A stretch of DNA of 64,000 nucleotides from Rhynochetos jubatus (taxonomy: Eukaryota; Chordata; Aves; Eurypygiformes; Rhynochetidae), in NCBI GenBank assembly GCA_027574665.1, contig CM050649.1, forward strand, positions 65,190,150-65,254,149. Reading direction: 5' to 3'. The notes beneath the pieces are model-generated. The model was given only the letters and a program-made list of their open reading frames with translations, was not told the origin of the DNA and did not search any database. The translations under genes were made by a program, and so were the position numbers. Shown piece after piece: positions 1 to 10,748 of the stretch (positions are counted from its first letter, which is position 1; the number at the start of each line of letters is the position of its first letter).

Positions 1-219
1 AAATACACCATTTAGGCAATCAATTATTCCTATCTAAATTCAAGATAGGGAATGCCAGGTTAGGCCAGAGTTCTGTGTGTAGAAATCTAGGGGGCTACTG
101 TTGATCTCAGACTGAACATGAACCAATAATATCTTTTCAAGGAAAAAATTAAAAAATACCCACATCCTACATGGTGTCTGACTTGTAAAGAACATGAGTG
201 TGAACATGAGAGAACATGA

Positions 220-242
220 GTTCTCTTTTAAAAAAAGAGAAC
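220..242. repeat. Short perfect inverted repeat
   Basis: GTTCTCTTTT (220-229) and AAAAGAGAAC (233-242) are exact reverse complements separated by AAA. The bases just upstream contain repeated copies of GAACATGAG. It sits in an intron. No function can be assigned, and arms of this length in A/T-rich DNA can arise by chance. Confidence 0.6.
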
Positions 243-3200
243 ACTTAAGATGGGAAATAAAGTCTTCAAGTGTCTAGAAGGCATCTGCAAAGACATAGGG
301 AATAGCTTGTTCTCTTTATCCGTGATGAAGAGAAAGGAGTATTTGAATTGCCATGAAGAAGAAAAATCTGTATTAACTATCCTTCTAACACCAGCTGAAG
401 GGCATACAGCCTCCCATAACTAGTGTTAGGTTCTACTTTCCAGTAGCCGAAGGCCTCTCAAATGGCATTAGACATCTCTGTATAGGCGATTAAGTCACAC
501 CCTTAGAATCAGCTGGCTGAAAATCTAGATCTCCGTGGTTTACACTGAGAGCTTATGTGCCATCCATGTGTAAATATCTGCATGCAAACACCTGAAATTC
601 AGTACTTTTAGACCTGTGAGCTGATTCTGCCTTCTAAAAGTTTGTTATCCAGAAATACTAAGAAACTGAACAGGGATGGGGATATGTAAAACACCACCTA
701 AAAGCTTCAAGATGCTTAGCAGTCAGAGCCAGATTAGCAACCTGTTGGTATGAGGAGGGTAGTCTTAAAAGATTTGAAAATTAATTATTTACTATATTCT
801 GAAAGATCAATCTGTAAAGTACATTTCCAATTAGCCAAAGAACCTTCCCAGAAGGACAGATTAAAATAAGAATTCTGTAACTGACCAACTCTGTTATCTT
901 GGTTCATACTTGGATAAAACAGCAGGAGGCTAATTTACCCTGGGAGCTAGATATTTCAGCTTGCTAGCTTTTAATGAAATTGAAACAGAAACAAGTAATT
1001 ACTTTTTACCAAGTGCCCAGATATATAAAAGAGGACTATTTTGAGCTCAGTTATTGATTAAGTATTTGTTTTCATGCCGGCATTCTCAATACTCTTGTTA
1101 GATTTAAATACTTCAGGCCAAATTCAGTTATTCCTGTACTATTTAAATTAGCCCATAGACATCAACATGTTATATGAGATGGGAGGAAGGGTAACAAATC
1201 AGGTCCCTGAACAGCAACACTGTTCTTTAGGCAAAAACAAATTTTGTTGGAATGTTAACAACTAGAATTTCCTGGTAATTAATCTCTAAATGTACTGAGC
1301 CTTAATTGACAAATCATTATCCAAGCATAATCAGGCAAGTAACAGTGTAATTGTTGAGCTCACCAAGAAATCCATTTTTATTAAATGAATTACACAAGTT
1401 TGTTCCTTCTTAGATAAATACAAATCTGAGCTTACAATCTTTGTACCATGCAGGTTAGGACCCATCCTTTTCACTGAGCTTTAGCCATCCAGACACAGAG
1501 GGGAAAACAAGTAGGGCAAATAAGGAATATTCCTTCTTTAAATTATTTTTTTTTCCAGAGATTCCTGTGGTCTGTTGGAGGCGAGATATTATAGCAGAGA
1601 TGGCAGGCTGGAGGCAGGGCCAACGGGTCATCTGTAAAGGCATAAAAGCAAGACAGGTGAAAGTAATAGAAGCTTTTGTAGTCTCAGGGAGAGCTACCTG
1701 AAGGAGAACTAGAACTCTGACTGCTTAGTAGGAAAATACAAGGCTACCAGTTCATGTTTCAGTTTCAACCTGAACTGTACAAGGACCAAAATATTCTGAA
1801 ATATCTTGAGATCCAGACCTTCTAATAAAATTTGAGCTTGGAAAATCACCACAATATAGGGTGACATTCTATTTACCTCTATGAAACTGAGCAATGTGTC
1901 CACTCCAGTAAGTAGTTGTGATGTCAGCAAGACTTCTGGTTAGATTGCACAGGAGCTACAGACCTTCAAAACCTACCCTGAGACTTACAGGGCTAGGATT
2001 CATCTTACTCTAAGATATGTATATAATTTCAGTGTCTGCATATGAACTAGGTGTCTTAGTTGATGGGAATCTAGTTAATACAGTCCATGGATTCTGGAGA
2101 TAAATTCAGTCCACCAGTAGGATTCTATTTTAGGAGGAGATGGATAATTCTCTAGGTTTCATTTACTAGATGGACTAGATGAACTGACTTTCTCATAAAT
2201 GTAATTGGAGCTTAGACACTCAGCTTGTGTATGCGGTTCAAGTGAGTGGCTTAATCAACTGCTGTTTGAGATGGCATAGGACAGCCTTCTTACTCTCCAG
2301 CTGCTGATCAAAAATGTGTAGGGGCTATGCCACATCCACCAGCTGCATGCTGGTGTCTGAGATGTCCTAGGGTATCTCAAAAGGAACAGTGTACTTTCAG
2401 ATTTGCAACAGAGAATCTCTCTGCTACAGTCCAGCTCCAACTCTAGAGCAGGAAGACAGCCAGCCCTGACAGCCCTGGCCCTGGGTATGGTTCTTAGGGT
2501 TCTTCTTTGCTTTGGAGCAAAGAACCTGGTGCTTGAAACAACTTTATGTTGTCATCTCTGCTCTTGAGACCATCTTTATGGAGACTCCCCCAGGTTTAAG
2601 GCCAGGTCCCACCAGTTTCCATAATTACCTTATCTCATTAGATGGAGATGGTGATGAGGTAATGGATGATGGTCATCAGTGAAGCATTCAAGATAAATGT
2701 CTAAAGTTTTCTCTGTTATACTGTTTCCCAGTTCAGGGTTTCATGACTGAACATTACTGATATATGATGTGACGCATTACTTCTCTCCACCGTTGGTATG
2801 TCTCCTCCATCCACACCATTTTTCCTGTGTTATCAATAGCAAAGTGTTCTCTTTCTTCTTTCTCTGAGGTTCCCCAATGCGTCCTTGGCACTGGAGGAGC
2901 CCAAGAAGAGACTTTGATTCAGTGATTCAGTTCCACTAAACCTTCTTGAATTAATCCTTCACACTATTTATCAAAGAACCGGCATTTTATAGGAGATTTT
3001 CCAGTCATCACCTCTATCAATGATATTCCACAGACACCCAGACCTGGACAGGACTTTTGGAAATTAATTTATAGAAAATCCTATATGTGGGTGGTGTATT
3101 ATATTAAATAATTTTCCTCAACAGGGCTTTATAAAGATTTGTATCTGATGCATTACTCTTACTGCAGAAAGGTGCTCAGGTCTGCTATGTTTTTAATGTA

Positions 3201-3861
3201 TTTCATGGTGGCAGTATATGTTCCTGTTGTATTTACATAGTCACAAGGCCATGGAAACTGTTTCATAAGAAACTCAACGAAAAAGTTAAGCTTTGTTAAC
3301 AAAAAATCAGGCATGGTTTCAAAGGCAGAATTTGTCTTTTGAAATTAAATATTGGTCATTGGAAAATGAAGATGTTAAGCAAGCTAAAGACTAAATGATT
3401 CTTTGCTGAAAATTATGTTGACTGCTTTAGACGGCAGAAAACCTTGGTCTGATTTTCATGATGAAATAAATTCTTCTGACTCTACCAATATCCTTCTTTT
3501 GGTGAAACTAGAAGGCATTTCATCATGGAAAAAATTATTACCAATTGAAGTAATCACAGGAAACAAATACATCTATAAGATATTTCTTTTTTCCAGTGAT
3601 AGTTCTTCTGAGATTGTTTGATAAAACAGGCAAGGATAGTTGCACAAATTTGATACACCTTGGATGCTTCTGCTGCCTGCAAACGGTATAGCATTTTTTC
3701 TGGCATGTGACCCAAGGTAGACCCAACTGTAAGGAATGACATGAAGAGAAATGTGCACTTCTTCATTCCTTCTTTTGTTTTCTTTCTCAGGAAATCACTC
3801 ATTCTTGTCTATATGGGCAAATATAATTTCTTATGCTCATATGCAAACATATGAACATAAT

Positions 3862-4305
3862 TTAAAGGGAAGCTTGTAATTTTTTCTTTGTTTCTAGATG
3901 TAATCTTTCATATCTTGCACATATTTGCATTAGAATAGGTGAGATGTGATCTAATACCTCATTTGGGCCCTCGGCATGCTCAGACATGTTTTTTAGGATG
4001 TTGACTATAACTTGAGCTTTTGGATGAGCTATTAGAAGTGTCATATCTAAGATTAGTAATGCAAACACTGAAATCATGGAGATAATTTTGAGTGAATGAC
4101 TACCTTTTTCTTGTACGTCTGTACCCAGATTTAATCTTCTTTGCATTTGGTGAAAGATGTGACAATTTTTTAACTGTTTGTGACTTCTAAATATATAAAA
4201 TATATTCAGTAAGATTAACACCAATTTTGAAATACACCAGCTTGAAGTTAAATAATAAAATGTTTTCTTTGAAACATTGACATTGAGGTTATCAATATTT
4301 TTCAT
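3862..4305 (-). other. 147-codon antisense open reading frame, unassigned
   Basis: A minus-strand frame of 147 codons lies in the intron upstream of the M1 exon, with an in-frame TAA two codons before its ATG. The predicted protein has a hydrophobic, membrane-like segment in its middle (KIISMISVFALLILDMTLLIA) followed by a polar, helix-prone C-terminus rich in Glu, Lys and His. I recognise no family. There is a faint resemblance to transmembrane segments 5-6 of TAS2R-type receptors (a HxMQ...G.D...LK..IS pattern), but spacing and the rest do not match. No promoter, splice sites or poly(A) signal are evident. A chance frame in AT-rich DNA is the most likely explanation. Confidence 0.2.
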
Positions 4306-4363
4306 TATTTATCTGTTCCAATTGTAACAATTAATGAATTCTATATACTGTATATATATAATC

Positions 4364-4377
4364 TTTTTTTTTTTTTT
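4364..4377. repeat. T14 homopolymer next to a TA-rich stretch
   Basis: Fourteen consecutive T follow a short TATATATATA stretch. This is an intronic simple repeat, likely length-variable, with no retroposed sequence recognised beside it. Confidence 0.85.
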
Positions 4378-4937
4378 CTTAAAATACTTTGGAAGAAAAA
4401 TAATGTCCAACTCTAACTGATGTTACAGGCCTTTGGGTCTGGTCTGAAAGCTTTTCCTTGCAGGGATTTATTGCAATTTATTTTTGACACCACAGGTAGC
4501 ATGTTTCTCATAGTCAGATGTAATTAAGAAGTTCCATCTCATGAACAACTTACTTTTCCATGTAAATACAAAACTATGCACATTACTAATCCTCTCAATA
4601 TAAATACTATACATAAAACTGTGTATTTGGATAAGCATTTTGCATGGAGACCTAAGCATCTGTTTTTAAAAACTAACCAGTGCTCACCCATCTGTTCAAC
4701 AATCTAAAATAATTTGCTCTCTTCTTCCCAAATACAAATTGCTTGGATATCTCTATATTCACTGCAAGGTTTCTTCTAATACCAACCTGTGATACAGTGA
4801 AGGCATTTTCCCTACTGTTCTGCAGATATCATACTACCCCATACAATGTGCATGCTTTAGTTTCTACGGAAACTGAAGACAAGTGTCTGCAAGTGTCTTC
4901 AATACAAATAACGCTGTTTTCCCCTCACTTTCCTCAG

Positions 4938-5090
4938 GTGCCTACCCAAGACTCTCACTGAGCTTCAGGTTGAAGAGAAATATTGGATACTTTATTCTCC
5001 AAACCTACATGCCCTCCATCCTGATTACCATTTTATCATGGGTGTCATTCTGGATCAATTATGACGCATCAGCAGCAAGAGTTGCCCTTG
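4938..5090 (+). CDS. GABRB3: GABRB3 exon encoding M1 and the start of M2
   Basis: This 153-bp internal exon encodes part of a GABA-A receptor beta subunit, a pentameric GABA-gated chloride channel of the neuronal plasma membrane. The frame opens with GT, completing a glycine codon split by the upstream intron, then reads [14 protein letters not shown] (pre-M1), the M1 helix ([21 protein letters not shown], with the conserved proline), and [14 protein letters not shown], which enters the cytoplasmic end of the pore-lining M2. The AAR motif there belongs to the anion-selectivity region of the Cys-loop family. The acceptor is a pyrimidine tract plus CAG and the donor is G|gtatgt, interrupting a glycine codon after its first base. 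Failure to splice would add Met-Cys and then a TAA stop. This segment is nearly identical among beta paralogs, so paralog identity comes from the last exon. The listed ATG-initiated frames over it are not real starts. Confidence 0.97.
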
Positions 5091-8000
5091 GTATGTGCTA
5101 AGAATGAGTGGGACATTAAAGTGTCAGACTCAACGTAGCCTTCGGAGGTTGTTAAAGACCACAGTGTGATGTCAGTGTTTTGATATTCCAAAATAATTTG
5201 CGTCAAAATCATGTCATTCAGCATTGCCTCAAAAGCAATGAATTTTCCCCTGCATGCAAAATGTAACTATCACTAAATTTCTGGTATGAGCTGCTCATGT
5301 GCATCCCAGCCTTGTTCTCATCAAAGTTAATGTTGTTGTCGGTAGCTTCAGTGAGGGGACCAGCTCCAGAATCATACTTCAAGGATTTGAGCATGGCCTT
5401 TTTACGTGACTCCAAGCCACCTCCTGAGGTCCTGGGTGCTTTAACTGACAGTGGCAGGAACAGACCTCAAAAGCTAGGTGGTCATTCAGACTGCAAGGAC
5501 GTGTCAGCTACAGACCATGACATCCCACCTCACCCTCAATGCACAGTATGCCAAGTGCATTTTTGTGACAGCTTCAAGTGCCATATACCTCATGGCAGAA
5601 AAACATGCATTTGCCACAGGTTGGTGATTCCTGTTGAAGACCTTTTCAGATCAAAGTATCCTGTAGATAAGGGAAGGTGGCTTCAAAATATCTCACAGGA
5701 AGTATTTCATCTATGACAGAAGCATACTCAGGGATAGCTACAGACAAGGAAGATTAAATGGATCTATAAATAATCCGTATGAGTACTGCTGCCTCTCATC
5801 CCAAATCCTATCTTCAACCCTGTGTCTCCCAACAGCACATTCCTTCGTTCCCAAAGCTTGTCACTAAGCCTATGCTGTATATCTTCCTGCTATACTCTCT
5901 TCTCTTCTTAAAAAGGAGCATATTCCCTAATTCCTTCATTTTTCTGATATGTACCACAGCAAACCAGGGCTCCAACCCATGCCCATACGATTCCCCATGT
6001 CTGTACCGTATACCTCCCAACACTCCACATATTGAAGAGGGCTGTGCAGCTACAGCTATGCTTTTGTGCAGTGTCATATTATGTCCTAGGATCTGAACTT
6101 GGGCAACTGAACATGTTGTAGATTAACTACAGTTACTGTACAGTAATTTTACAGATACTGTGGATTAGCTGGCATATATGGGCATGACACAATCTGGCAT
6201 TAACACTCAGCAGCTAGTGCATGTTCAACAGGTTGCAGGTAAGTAGTGGCTTAATGGAAGGTGGGACATAGAGTGCTAACAGCTCTGATGTATTCATAAA
6301 TTAACTACTGGATATCAAGGATTTGCCCTGGAGACATTATGACCAAGTGAGGGGAACACTTCAAACACATCAACCAGCATCTATATTTTACATACCGGAC
6401 AGGACTGTAGTGAACAGATGGTTAGACAGAATGTACCAAACCCAGTGACATTCCACACTCTTCTATAATGGGTTCACACAGTTTTTCCTTGTTTAAGGAA
6501 CAGGACTGTCTCATGTGGTCTATTTTCTCTGCAGCACAAGTTCATCAAGTGCCGTACTGTGCTAACACAAATATTAGAATAAAAGTCAGAGAGCACATTC
6601 AGAGCAAGCTCAGGAGCCCAAATGTTCTATTTCCAGTTGACAGAAAGTCCTTTTGAGAGGAAGAAAATCCATCTAATAGGTTCTTCTGAGAAAACAATTA
6701 GAGCCTGTGTGGTTATGTTTTGTATCACCTGATGTTTGTATAATGAAGTTCAGTACCATGGGTCTAATCCTATGCTCCTTTGTATACCCGTTCTTACTTA
6801 CTGTGAAGCTGATATGAAACGACATCAAAGTTTAAAGGCAATATAGTACCTTTGGACATATGTAATCAGCTCTGAAAAGCTCACTTCAGAAAAGGATAAG
6901 GCCTGCTGGCTTAGCTATTTGTTAGAGGATGGACTCCCTGTGCAGTCCTTAGGGACATGGGGGCAAGCTTTGACTCAACACCTGCAGGAAGCCTGTGTTC
7001 TCCAAATACACCTGGTTTTAGTTCACTCACTTCCATGTTTTTCCCTGATTCCTCACTGCAAATGGTGTCTGTGGTTCAGCCTGCACCGAAGCAAGTAGTT
7101 TCCTCAACAGAGAAACCCAGGCACAATGCACAGGGCAGCTCATTCCAGAGACTGTGTTATAGACACTGCAGATAGAGGCTGATATTGGGCTGATCTCAAG
7201 AGTAATAGTCAAAACCATCAAAAATCATTTTTTGCTACTTAGCTCTACAAGTTCCTAAATTCAGTCCTTTGAGTGAGGAGAAAAATAATCTCAAGAGTTC
7301 TCACTCTTGGGAAGGGGTGTAATCACAAGATTACCCTATTTTTATATGATAGGTGAGTGTTAGCTGCTTCTCTTCCAGCTGTGCTTTAAAATAAATTACA
7401 GATCTTCAGAAAGGCATTTGCCTGCAGGGTGTCAGGGTCTCCCAGGGGACATATTTCTTTTTGGTTAATGGTTAGACACCTTTCTATTCTGTGTGCTTAA
7501 TCTTCTGGGTCACGGAGAGAGCCACCAAACTATCCCTGTGTGTGTGTTTAAGGATTTATCTCTGGAATCTAGATTAGGGTCAGAGAACAGGCACCAAAAA
7601 TGTGGGCATTATAAGTCCTGCTGGGCAGGCTTCTAACTCCCTTGTTGACCGAGGCTTTGGTAAGCGTCTGTGGGATGCTACTGAGATGCCTGGAGTGTGT
7701 TAAAAGGCATTTCTGGGATTTCTGATACAAGAATCAGTTTGATTTTAGGTATTTTTTTGAGTTCCTTATGGGAAGCAGCAGTGGGTAATCCTACAAAGAA
7801 AGCAGCTCATTCAGGCTAGTGAAATCCCTTGGGCTGCAAATATATGATAGTGTTTGCTGCAGTCCTCCAGCCTTCTCACCCCTGCTCCTTGTGCTTGCAT
7901 GGAGGTTTTCTAGAGACTTCCTCGAAGTATCTTTATGTACTAATAGTGTGTCAGCCATAGTCCTCATTTTACTGCAGAGCTGGGTGAGTTACACTCAATA

Positions 8001-9450
8001 CAATTTTTAAATAAGCTTGTGCTGTGTGTATGTCTTCGCTGTATTTCAAGCTGTGAAACATCTGACATCAACACACATTTGTTTCACAGTTTAGAGGAAA
8101 AGCAGTGCAAACTGCACGACGCTGACCTACTAAATATACAAAATATCTGTTACAGAACCTCACAGGTTACTCCTGCAGCTCCCTGGAGTGACACTGTTTA
8201 CACCAACAGCTTGATTTTGAGCTATATTGTCTTTATTTCTGTCTCTTCAGGTAAAAGAAGCTGTGCTTTACAATATGGCAGCAATTTTCGTTCTTTATTT
8301 TTGTTCCTACTGCATTTTAGTGACTACTTATAACTTGATGTTATAATTATGGAATCAGAGAAAATAATAATGGAGGGGAATTATTAGAATGACTTGCCTC
8401 TTTTACCAATGTAAACTTATTCCACAAATCAGTGTTTTCAGCCACCTGTAATTTGCGATTCCCATAAAATTTCCAGCAGAGATACAGACCCTGCAGTTTA
8501 TTGTGAATTCAAGCAGACTGACAATAAATTTGCTTTTCTTAGCAGCTTTTCAAAACAGTGCTCTGTAATATATTTTCAGGTGCTATGTCCATCCTTAGGT
8601 AAATAAATGAGGGTTTGACATACCTTACAGATTTTCTAGGTACTTTATTAGTGTCCAGTCAGTCACTATAAAAATGCTGCTCTCCTTCATTGGCGTTTCT
8701 TTTCCCACAAATGCACATACCTTTCTGCCTCTCACTGCTCATCTCACTTCTTTCTATGTAAAAATTACACTGCTGCTCTAAACTAGTCATCTCAAATACC
8801 TCTTCTGTATTGTCCTTTGCTGAAATAGGTGTCTAAAGAAGATGGCATGAACTGCTCTAGAAAGGTGTCTGTCTCTCTCTGTCTGCTACAGAGACACCCT
8901 ACAGGACTAACTTCAACCAAGTGCTTAACTCTGAGATACGTAAAACTCTGTGAGAGGAATCTTTCAGAATCCATACTAAAACTCTGCCTTAATATGTGCA
9001 TGTGGCTTTATCTATCCAAACGCCTAATTCATTTGGTTCCATTTTAAAACCTTCTCTCCATTGTGTTGAGCAGCACCAGGCTGGAAGAACACTCCTTCTA
9101 ATGCTTGGCAGGCTATTTGCCTTCCTGTCACCAATCAGTTTGGTCTTTATGGAAGAGACCCTCAGTACAGCTACACTGGCTTTCCTGAAGCTATGTTAAC
9201 TCACGGCAGTGGTGCCAGGCCCTCTTGTTAGCTATTTCCTCTGGTTATATGAAAGAAATACTGTAACAGAGTGATATTGCAACAAGCTTTAATTTTACTT
9301 CATTTGCAGTGATGTCACCTGAGAGATATCTTTCACAAATTTTTAAGCTTCTTCACACTGACAAGGCAAATTTGCACAAAAAGGAAAATAAAATTGAATC
9401 ATGATCCACTTGGAGTTGTAAGATATGCTTTCTTCTTTTTCTTTCTGTAG
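5091..9450 (+). other. GABRB3: GABRB3 intron between M1 and M2/M3 exons
   Basis: This is a 4,360-bp phase-1 intron with donor GTATGT and acceptor TTCTTTTTCTTTCTGTAG. No second gene is recognised inside. The one feature that stands out is a coding-like minus-strand stretch at about 5218-5700, listed separately. The rest is unique AT-rich DNA with short chance frames on both strands. Confidence 0.93.
5218..5415 (-). pseudogene. Coding-like antisense segment, possible decayed retrocopy
   Basis: Read on the minus strand, this frame gives a polar, protein-like sequence (for example LKSLKYDSGAGPLTEATDN followed by NINFDENKAGMH), with synonymous third positions that look more like coding DNA than its surroundings. 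The frame extends upstream of its ATG (KAPRTSGGGLESRKK) until a stop, and a further coding-like piece in another frame (NRNHQPVANACF...) lies at roughly 5530-5640, so a frameshifted remnant of about 450 bp is possible. I do not recognise the parent gene. It could also be chance; there is no clear poly(A) tail or target duplication. It lies antisense in GABRB3 intron 7. Confidence 0.25.
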
Positions 9451-9695
9451 GAATTACAACTGTGCTGACTATGACAACAATCAACACTCATCTGAGAGAG
9501 ACTTTGCCTAAAATTCCATATGTTAAAGCCATTGACATGTATCTTATGGGCTGCTTTGTATTTGTCTTCTTGGCCTTACTTGAATACGCCTTTGTCAACT
9601 ACATTTTCTTTGGAAAAGGCCCTCAAAGGCAGAAGAAACTTGTGGAAAAAACAGCAAAGTCAAACAATGATCGCTCAAAGTTTGAAGGCAACCGG
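9451..9695 (+). CDS. GABRB3: GABRB3 exon encoding M2, M3 and start of cytoplasmic loop
   Basis: This 245-bp exon starts with GA, completing the glycine codon begun at 5090, then runs 81 codons. It encodes the rest of pore-lining M2 ([14 protein letters not shown]), the M2-M3 gating linker ([14 protein letters not shown]), M3 ([20 protein letters not shown]) and the basic start of the M3-M4 loop ([23 protein letters not shown]). Asn in TTINTHL corresponds to beta3 N265, His two residues later to H267, and the second Met of DMYLM to M286. In mammals these are determinants of etomidate, propofol and zinc effects, and beta1 has Ser at 265. The acceptor is a long pyrimidine tract with TAG; the donor is CGG|gtaggt at phase 0. 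Retained intron would add about 18 codons before a stop at 9749. Confidence 0.97.
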
Positions 9696-10729
9696 GTAGG
9701 TTTCTTTAATCTATATATAGTCTCTCTTTGCTTTTATTACAAAACCTAACTGTATGAAATAAACAAAAATAGATTGCCTAAAAAAATCACATATTCTTTT
9801 TGTGGACAAACTGGCATATTTTTATTCAAGAACCTACACAATATATTCAGACTTGCAGAAATCAGAGTGAGTATGATCTGTATGACAAGTAACTGGGAGA
9901 AGAAAACAATGGGAGTGCAGCTAGCTTGAAAATAAAGATCTGTAGATCTACATTTATTTGTCTGAATCAAATACAATTTAATTGTGATTTTGTTTAAGTG
10001 CCTACATAAGGGAATTCAGGATCTGAGTGTACTTTTCTCACCTAACCTAGAGCAGGCGCATTTATAATGGGAGAGAAGAGATAAAGGATTAGTTCTGCCA
10101 TGCTAATTAATTGGCCAACATAGCTTAACTGCTATGTGTGGCATTGTCATCTGCTGCTGTTTAAGGCCAGCAGATAATTCCTACAGAAACTTTCAGATTG
10201 ATTTCTGAAGCACAGTATTGGCATGGTCTGTGCTGATTACACTCCAGACTATTTCCTTGCCTGGATTGTTACTTCATCCAGTGAATACCCTTTTTTTTTT
10301 CCCCTTGGAAGAAAAATTCAAGGTATTCAACACTGTATGATGTTAGCAAGCCATGTCATTTTGAATAGATCATCTTTTTTTTTGGATAAAATGCTCCCAG
10401 TAAGGCTTTTTCATTCAGTTCTGTTGCGTAAGACTATTTTTTCTATCAGCTATACATCAGAAGAGTTCACAGTGACAGAACTACTACCTGTTTATTAAAT
10501 ATCAGTATCATAAAAGTAATTTTAAGCTGTATTTTTTGATCCTAATGATTCTGTCTGCTATAGCAAATGTAATACAGAACTACACCTAATTATCAACATC
10601 ACATCTGTGAAATAATTTTTGAACCAATAAACTCAATTTTGTCCACTATATTATGAAACTAAATTCTCATCACAGTTGGCAGCACTACTTAGGACTAAGT
10701 TAGAAGCAAGAATGAATTCTCTCTCCTGG

Positions 10730-10748
10730 AAAAAAAAAAAAAAAAAAA
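10730..10748. repeat. A19 homopolymer
   Basis: Nineteen consecutive A lie in the last GABRB3 intron. No retroposed gene is recognised on its left side and no AATAAA precedes it closely, so I treat it as a simple repeat. Confidence 0.9.

Larger units (their letters stand above)
1..4937 (+). other. GABRB3: Partial intron upstream of the M1 exon of GABRB3
   Basis: This stretch carries no recognisable exon. It ends in a pyrimidine-rich acceptor (CCCCTCACTTTCCTCAG) directly before the M1 exon. I looked for the preceding GABRB exon (end of the ligand-binding domain, with motifs such as DDIEFYW and LPQF) and did not find it, so the intron continues beyond the left edge. Contents are AT-rich unique sequence, a small inverted repeat near 220, a T14 tract at 4364-4377 and one 147-codon antisense open frame at 3862-4305, listed separately. 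Confidence 0.85.

Noticed and set aside
4743..5101. ATG-initiated plus-strand frames covering the M1 exon
   Set aside because: Their starts lie in the intron; only 4938-5090 between consensus splice sites is GABRB coding sequence.
5297..5716. 139-codon plus-strand frame in intron 7
   Set aside because: Cys/His/Pro-rich translation without a domain; the opposite strand looks more coding-like, so this is probably its shadow.
9462..9749. A 95-codon frame as an independent small membrane protein gene
   Set aside because: It is the GABRB3 M2/M3 exon read from an internal position and running into intron 8.
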